DNA of 64,000 bases from Saccharum officinarum (taxonomy: Eukaryota > Streptophyta > Magnoliopsida > Poales > Poaceae). Where the stretch lies: contig CM036168.1 of assembly GCA_020631735.1 (NCBI GenBank), forward strand, positions 100,770,036 through 100,834,035, in the 5' to 3' direction. The notes beneath the pieces were generated by a model that worked only from the letters and a program-made list of their open reading frames with translations, was not told the origin of the DNA and ran no database searches. A program made the position numbers and the translations under genes. Below are positions 58,727 to 64,000 of this stretch, piece by piece. Position 1 is the stretch's first letter, and each line of letters opens with the position of its first letter.

Positions 58727-58965
58727 GGCCTTGTTCTCTTCCCTTTCAAATTCTAAGTTTTTTCACTCTCTCCATCACATTAATTTTTGGACGCATGTAT
58801 AGAGCATTAAATATTGATAAAAAATAACTAATTACACAGTTTAGTAGTAATTCACGAGACGAATCTTTTGAGCCTAATTAGTCCATGATTGGACACTGAT
58901 TGCCAAATACAAACGAAAGTGCTACGGTAGCTAAAGTTGAAAAAAATTACAATCTAAACAAGGCC
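58727..58965. mobile_element. Tourist-like MITE, GGCCTTGTT family, copy d
   Basis: Ends GGCCTTGTTCTC and ATCTAAACAAGGCC, with TTG on both flanks. The core matches copies a-c. Confidence 0.85.
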
Positions 58966-59500
58966 TTGTTATCTGTGTGATAGTTGGTCAGTGCAATCAT
59001 GTTAGGCTGGTAGCTGGTTAGTCTTGCTTTGATTAGACAGCATATTCTGCTTTGTAATTATCAGAATAGGTCAGAAATTTCTTGCTTTCAAGTTTCTATT
59101 TGCTTTTTCGTTCTATGTGACTCGTCTGCATTTCCCTCCACCCTTGTAGTCTTGTGATGTCTATCGCTAATTGGTTTCCTTCTAAGGGACGGGATGGTAA
59201 ACAGTTGTTATTCGTAGCACTTCTTACTATCTTACTGCATGATCAATATCTGTACTAATCGTGGCATCGTCTAATTGTTCTCTCTGGTCTCCTTGCTTTG
59301 TGCTGTCCAACGCCTTGTTATTGATAGACTGCACATGCAGCCTAACATGAGCTTAGACACGCACGTGGTTTTTGGTTTATATGGGATGGTAATCGCTGAA
59401 TCAATTCAGGTTTCCTCCTTTGGTCAACAGGGTTAGGTCCTGATGCTCCGTAGGCATTTGGTGAGGTAAACTTTAGACTAGACGCATAAATGATATAGTC
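58966..59500. other. Spacer, nothing recognised
   Basis: No gene or repeat identified. Confidence 0.5.
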
Positions 59501-59506
59501 TTTTAA

Positions 59507-59699
59507 AGTCAGTCTCAATGGAGTTTCATCAGAGTTTCATGAACATTAATTATGCTGATGTGGTACTATATTAATAAAGAGAGATGATAAAAGTTTTATG
59601 CGAGTAGAGAGAGTTTCATGGGGATGAAACTCTTATGCACTGTTTCTAAAATCTGGATGTGTTAAAAACAGTGACATGAAATTCCCACTGAGACTGGCA
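59507..59699. mobile_element. Tourist/mPing-like MITE
   Basis: Left end AGTCAGTCTCAATGGAGTTT and right end AAATTCCCACTGAGACTGGC are inverted repeats resembling the termini of the mPing family. Internal GAGTTTCAT/ATGAAACTC copies also resemble that family. TAA precedes the left end. Confidence 0.65.
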
Positions 59700-59955
59700 T
59701 GTGGCATGGACGCAGTTGTTTACAGCCCCTTGGGCGAGCGATGGAAGTTGCAGGAACGTGCGTGCCCCAGTTGCCACCAGGCGATGGGCCTGGTTACCCC
59801 ACGCTATGCGTTGTAGGATGTGTCTGTGCCGATGTGGAGACTGAATATTCTGCCCATCACGGGGCCCGGCCATGATGGCCCATGGGGTTGCTGATTGGGA
59901 ACGGGAACAGCTCGATGCGTCGGGAAATTATGGGGTTGGTTAGGATTTCGATTAG

Positions 59956-60196
59956 GGCCTGGTTTAGATTGAAAAAAATTTCAACCCGATGAATAGTACA
60001 ACTTTCGTCTTATTTGACAAATATTGTCCAATCATGAACCAACTAGGTTCAAAAGATTCATCTCGTGATTTCTAACTAAACTGTGTAATTAGTTATTTTT
60101 TTACCTACATTTAATATTCCATGCAGGCGACTAAAAATTGATGTGATGGAGAGAGAGCGAAAAAACTTGGAATTTTGAGGGTAACTAAACGAGGCC
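59956..60196. mobile_element. Tourist-like MITE, GGCCTTGTT family, copy e (inverted)
   Basis: Ends GGCCTGGTTTAG and CTAAACGAGGCC, with TAG on both flanks. The core is in the opposite orientation to copies a-d. Confidence 0.85.
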
Positions 60197-60421
60197 TAGA
60201 TGAATGAATACGTAGTTGGTTGCCGTGGGGCAGATCTCACTGAGACTGAGTTTTGGTGTGGTTTTGATTAGCTCTCGGTGTTTGCCGGCCTAGATTGATT
60301 TGATTTGATCTCCCTAGATTCCTCCTGCTTGCGACGCATGTGTTAGTTTTGGGGTAACATCTGCACACAGGCTCAAGCTGTGAACTGTGTGTGAAGGCGT
60401 GACGCCGAAGCTGCCTTCCTT

Positions 60422-60504
60422 CGCTTAAACTTATCAGTCATGGTATAATGTTTTTCTCACCACAAATCAGCAAATCAGCGAATAGTACTTTTCAGCGAAG
60501 CGGA
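60422..60504. mobile_element. MITE, TGTTTGCTTG family, copy 2
   Basis: Short relative of 49524-49634: TCGCTTAAACTTATCAGTC at the left, CAGCGAAGCGGA at the right. Confidence 0.45.
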
Positions 60505-60532
60505 CAACTGAGTATGGTTAGAGTGCATGGTT

Positions 60533-60649
60533 CCTGTTTGCTTGAACTTATCAGCTCGGCTTATCAGTCATGGTACAGTGCTTTTCTCTCATAACAAAAC
60601 AACATCAGTCAACTTATTAGCTGCAAAAAACCATTAGCAGAACAGAACC
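60533..60649. mobile_element. MITE, TGTTTGCTTG family, copy 3
   Basis: CCTGTTTGCTTGAACTTATC at the left, TAGCAGAACAGAAC at the right, and a central TTTTCTCTCATAA block shared with copy 1. Confidence 0.5.
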
Positions 60650-61477
60650 TAGATTCTGTTCAATCCGTCTCGGTGCTCCTCCGTCTAACCTTTTCTCCTG
60701 CCATTTTGTAAATTTTAATGATAGCATATAGGAGTAGTAAGCCGCACACGTTGGCAATCATGTTGTAATGTTTTGTTGAGCTGAGAATATAGAGGTTTCT
60801 CACCTTCTCCGCTCCCGTGTGGATAATTGGATAAGCCTCACCGCATGAAGCCGCGTCGAGTTCACAGGACGCCTGCTGCTAGTTCCCTACGGTTTTCACT
60901 GGGCGCGCGGCCAGGAGACGCCATTGGTCTCGCCGGTGGCTCCGCTCTGCAACGTGCAACCTGCCGAAGCCACACAACGCATGGCTCCCACTCGGGTCAC
61001 ACGAGAGAGGGCACAGTTGCATGAGGTACTGCCGGTCAAACAGACGAATGAGTACATGCACCCCTGTTCTTCTTTTCTTTTTTTTTCTTTTTTTTTAGCA
61101 CTACCTGGCCTTCATGGCCTTTCATTACTCTGCCTCCATCTTAAAAAAGAATACAATTCTAAATTAAAATCGAGTCAAACTTTTCTAAGTTTCACTCATT
61201 TATAGGGAAAGTTATTAAACTCCAAATAAGTATACTAGGAAATTTAGTCTCTTTAATATTAGATACAGTTAGGGACAGATTTGCTGTTTAATTTTTCGAA
61301 AAAAAAAACCGAGAATTGTATCTTTTGGAACGGGACGGAAGAGTATCATCTTTCCCGCCTTTCCAGCATTCAGGTTCGCTGTTGCCATCACGTGAAAAAG
61401 ATGATATCGACCTGGAGCATCGCATCGGCAGTCGGCGGCAAGATGCACGGGAGTGCGAGTGCCCGCGCGGGCGCAGG
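60650..61477. other. Spacer, nothing recognised
   Basis: Contains T-tracts (61077-61098) and an A-run near 61300. No gene. Confidence 0.45.
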
Positions 61478-61485
61478 CACAGGAC

Positions 61486-62047
61486 TAGAGATGGCAACGG
61501 GTACCCGAAACCCGAGTACCCGACGGGTATTACCCGATAAAGAGGCGGGTATGGAATGAATTTTCTACCCGTGGGTATGTTATTGGGCAAAATCCTATAC
61601 CCATCGGGTATGCGGGTACGGGTGCGGGTGTATACTACCCATACCCGCATACCCGCGGGTAAGACATACCCGCAAAAATAACTAGCCAACCTCAGTTATT
61701 TTAGCGCATATAAGTCATGAATTTGGCCCATTGAGACATCTACTATATTTCTAGTAGATTGTCTTTGTTGTAATGATGCTAATAATATTTGTTAGCATGT
61801 TTGTAACTTGTTGGAAATTTAGAATGATTTATTTTTGCATGTGACTATTTGATATTTTTAGGTAATTTTCGGGTATGCTATCGGGTACGGGTTACCCGTC
61901 GGGTGAGAATTACCCGGCGGGTACGGGTATGGAACTATTCTTTTACCCGCATGCGGGTACGGGTAACCCGACGGGTAAAATTTTGCGGGTGCGGGTACGG
62001 GTACGGGTGAGCACTACCCGTCGGGTACGTACCCGTTGCCATCTTGA
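61486..62047. mobile_element. hAT MITE, ACCCG-rich family
   Basis: 562 bp with the perfect 8-bp duplication CACAGGAC (61478-61485 and 62048-62055). Ends TAGAGATGGCAACGGGTACC and GTACCCGTTGCCATCTTGA are inverted repeats. Both arms are arrays of GGGTA/TACCC. Its termini are clearly related to those of the element in laccase intron 2. Confidence 0.88.
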
Positions 62048-62261
62048 CACAGGACTCCTGAGTCCTGATGTCTATCAACCCTGTCCCGCAAAGCGATTGA
62101 GGCAAAGAAAGAGCCCGCGGAAAAGCAACGAGGACCGATTGCCGATTCCGGGCGTGGGCAGAGATTGCCCGAAATATCTCGCGCCAGTGTCGAACCCAAA
62201 TCAAGCCGCGTTTCCTCCTCAAGAGTAAAGACCATGGTCGCCGGCTCGCGGCTGATGTCTG

Positions 62262-62650
62262 AATTCCATTTTGGTACCGGTCAGAGTGGCCGGAATGTCT
62301 CGTACCGGTCCCTAAACCGGTATAGAAGAGTCACAATCCCGTATCGGGTCAAATACCGGTCAATACCGGTCAATGCCGGTCAATACCGGTCAAATACCGG
62401 TCAATACCGGCCGTGACTACATGTATTATATTTTTCCATGTATAAACTTTGGAGTTTAAAATTTGAAATAAGGTCATATGAACTTGTTAAATGACATCTT
62501 AGTTTGGTAAAAATGTTAATTACGTCCTAAGTTAAGTTAAAATATATTTATATGTACATTTATATATAAATTTATTCACATATTATTATTATTATTATTA
62601 TTATAAAGTCCGGAATGGTACACCGGTATGGTCTGGTACCGAAATGTTCT
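62262..62650. mobile_element. Possible hAT-like element with CCGGT repeats
   Basis: Left CATTTTGGTACCGG and right GGTACCGAAATG are inverted. The left arm has at least six copies of an AATACCGGTC unit spaced 10-11 bp (62350-62412). A (TTA)n microsatellite follows at about 62580-62603. I cannot find a target duplication, so the class is tentative. Confidence 0.45.
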
Positions 62651-63156
62651 ATTGCAATAGCTAAAATGGAATGAATAGAATTTAAAAGTTAGGCTGATGC
62701 TCTCGCGGTCGCGGGCTGAGGTGGTCAGGTGGCAGCGGTGGCGCCACTTCGCGGTGATGGGTTTAAGCAGCTGTCGGTCGGCCTCGCTGAACAACCAATG
62801 GATGCCATGCTCACACGGGCGACCTCGCAAAATTAAACGCGATGATTTTGACTATCATGGTGAGGTGAACCGTACCCGTGGCTGTTCCTTTCGTGCCTTG
62901 CAAGTGCTGCCGGCTGTGCGTGCCGTGTGTTTCTTGGTCTCGGCGGTGGTTGGACCAAGCGCGGGGTCACGCTTAACTGCTTTTACCGACAAATGCACAC
63001 TGGTACTGTACTGGGGTGCGGGGGCATCACCTGATGACGTTCCTCATGTTGTTGGAAATCAATGGGCAATGGCACGGCCTAGGACGTCATGTGCCCATTC
63101 ATGCAACCACCTGCTCTTGATGCTGCAGTCAATAGCTGTGGTTGCCAAACAGACTA
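62651..63156. other. Spacer, nothing recognised
   Basis: The open frame 62697-63200 has no recognisable motif and runs into the MITE at 63157. Confidence 0.4.
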
Positions 63157-63400
63157 GGGCCTTGTTCAGTTGCAAAAAATTTTATAAAATAACCATGTAG
63201 CACGTTTCGTTATTATTTGATAATTAGTGTTCAATTATGGTCTAATTAGGCTTAAAAGATTCGTCTCGTCCATTTCGTCTAAACTGTGTAATTAGTTTTA
63301 TTTTTTATCTATATTTAATATTTCATGCATGTGTCTAAAGATTCGATGTGACGGGGAATCTAAAAAATTTTGCAAAATTTTCTGGGAACTAAACCGGCCC
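63157..63400. mobile_element. Tourist-like MITE, GGCCTTGTT family, copy f (inverted)
   Basis: Ends GGGCCTTGTTCAGTT and GAACTAAACCGGCCC. The core has the same orientation as copy e. Confidence 0.85.
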
Positions 63401-63429
63401 TTGGGTCACCCGTTTGTACCAACAGAGGT

Positions 63430-64000
63430 TGGCTAGCTGGACACGACGATGAAAGTCGGGCCCCGAGACACGAGACGGCAGGCGGCCAGCCATCCTCTCT
63501 TCGCCTCCTCCCTTCCTCTCTCCCCTCCCTCCTCCACGTCCACGGCAAAGCCAAAGTCCTTTCTTCTTTCCCCTTCTCTCTGCCGCGGTTCCGCCTAGTC
63601 GCCCAGCGTTCAGAAGCGTCGAACAACTTCACCGCTTCTGAGCTCGCCCTCTGCCCTCGCCTCTTCTGTTTTGTTTTATCTGCTGCCGCCGTCCACGACC
63701 ATGGATCTTCGAGAGATAATAACTTAAAAATCCAATCCTGCAGCAGCCAGCCTCCATATTTGCGACTCTCTGTAGCGTGTGCCGTCAGCCTTGTTGTTGT
63801 AGCCTCCACCCGCTTTGGTTGGATTCTTGTTGCCGCTTCTTCTCGTGATCGGCCGCATTGGGTTGAGGACTCTTCACGTTTGCTTTCCTGGACGCCGCTT
63901 GCAATAGCGCGGTACGATTTACTGCGCGCTTTCGGCGTTTCTTGTCTGCTGCCTTCCCAATTTGCTCTTATCCGGAGTGGATGCCGGAGCAGTACGAGTG
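63430..64000 (+). other. Probable 5' leader of a gene continuing past the window
   Basis: A long pyrimidine-rich stretch (CCTCCTCCCTTCCTCTCTCC-type, 63490-63580) is followed by GC-rich sequence and a good donor context near 63911 (GCGCG|GTACGATTT). This is like the 5' untranslated exon and first intron of many grass genes. No coding start is certain. Confidence 0.35.

Noticed and set aside
62340..62415. CRISPR-like array
   Set aside because: Units are only 10-11 bp with no spacers, in plant nuclear DNA, within a transposon arm.
63360..63809. 149-residue minus frame
   Set aside because: It overlaps a MITE end and pyrimidine-rich sequence; the Arg/Glu-rich content is explained by composition.

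Overview
This is plant nuclear DNA, almost certainly from a grass and most likely a panicoid (Andropogoneae-type) grass. Evidence: multi-exon genes with GT-AG introns, GC-rich 5' exons beside AT-rich spacers, many Stowaway, Tourist and hAT miniature transposons, grass-type solo LTRs (one with dense GCGTCCGGTC motifs), and very large LTRs. There is no operon organisation. Roughly three quarters of the window is repeat-derived, and genes sit as islands.

Left part (1-13.3 kb): two laccase (multicopper oxidase) genes lie in tandem on the minus strand. The left copy (1227-5962) has six exons, all three N-terminal features of a secreted laccase and an unusual Pro/Ala-rich tail with a hydrophobic end. 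It has a one-base reading-frame break in exon 5, a 928-bp hAT transposon in intron 2, and a hAT MITE just upstream of its promoter. The right copy (11240-13096) keeps a TATA box, start codon and last exon. It has lost about 600 bp of coding sequence, including the HPxHxH copper motif, so it is a deletion pseudogene. Between them lie a solo LTR, a Stowaway element and a 5'-truncated LINE with an RNase H domain.

Middle left (13.3-28 kb): almost pure mobile-element debris. It holds LINE tails, Stowaway and Tourist-like MITEs, a solo LTR with a perfect target duplication (16360-17415), a short Helitron (19340-20068), a PIF/Harbinger derivative with a Myb-like ORF fragment (21519-23220), another solo LTR (24675-26282) and a MYB-repeat pseudogene (about 27.64-27.99 kb).

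Middle (28.9-53 kb): one locus of a NOP5NT/NOP58-like family on the minus strand, present as two tandem units. Its introns hold the largest structures of the window. A short-LTR element (29812-46997) is interrupted by a 14.9-kb, nearly intact, non-coding LTR retrotransposon. That inner element has 5.24-kb LTRs only about 0.3% different (LARD-like, 30981-45920). Further right, a PIF/Harbinger element holds a solo LTR and a GC-rich minisatellite in another intron.

Right part (54-64 kb): a complete R2R3-MYB gene of the MYB1/MYB25 type (54378-55819, plus strand), two short RTE-type LINE copies, several MITEs, two more hAT-like elements, and, at the very end, pyrimidine-rich sequence that looks like the 5' leader of a gene running off the window.

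The genes are not linked by function. The laccases would act in the cell wall (lignin/phenolic oxidation), the NOP58-like family in nucleolar RNP biology if functional, and the MYB in transcription. The main story is gene decay and intron inflation by nested transposition. I found no convincing tRNA, rRNA or CRISPR structure.
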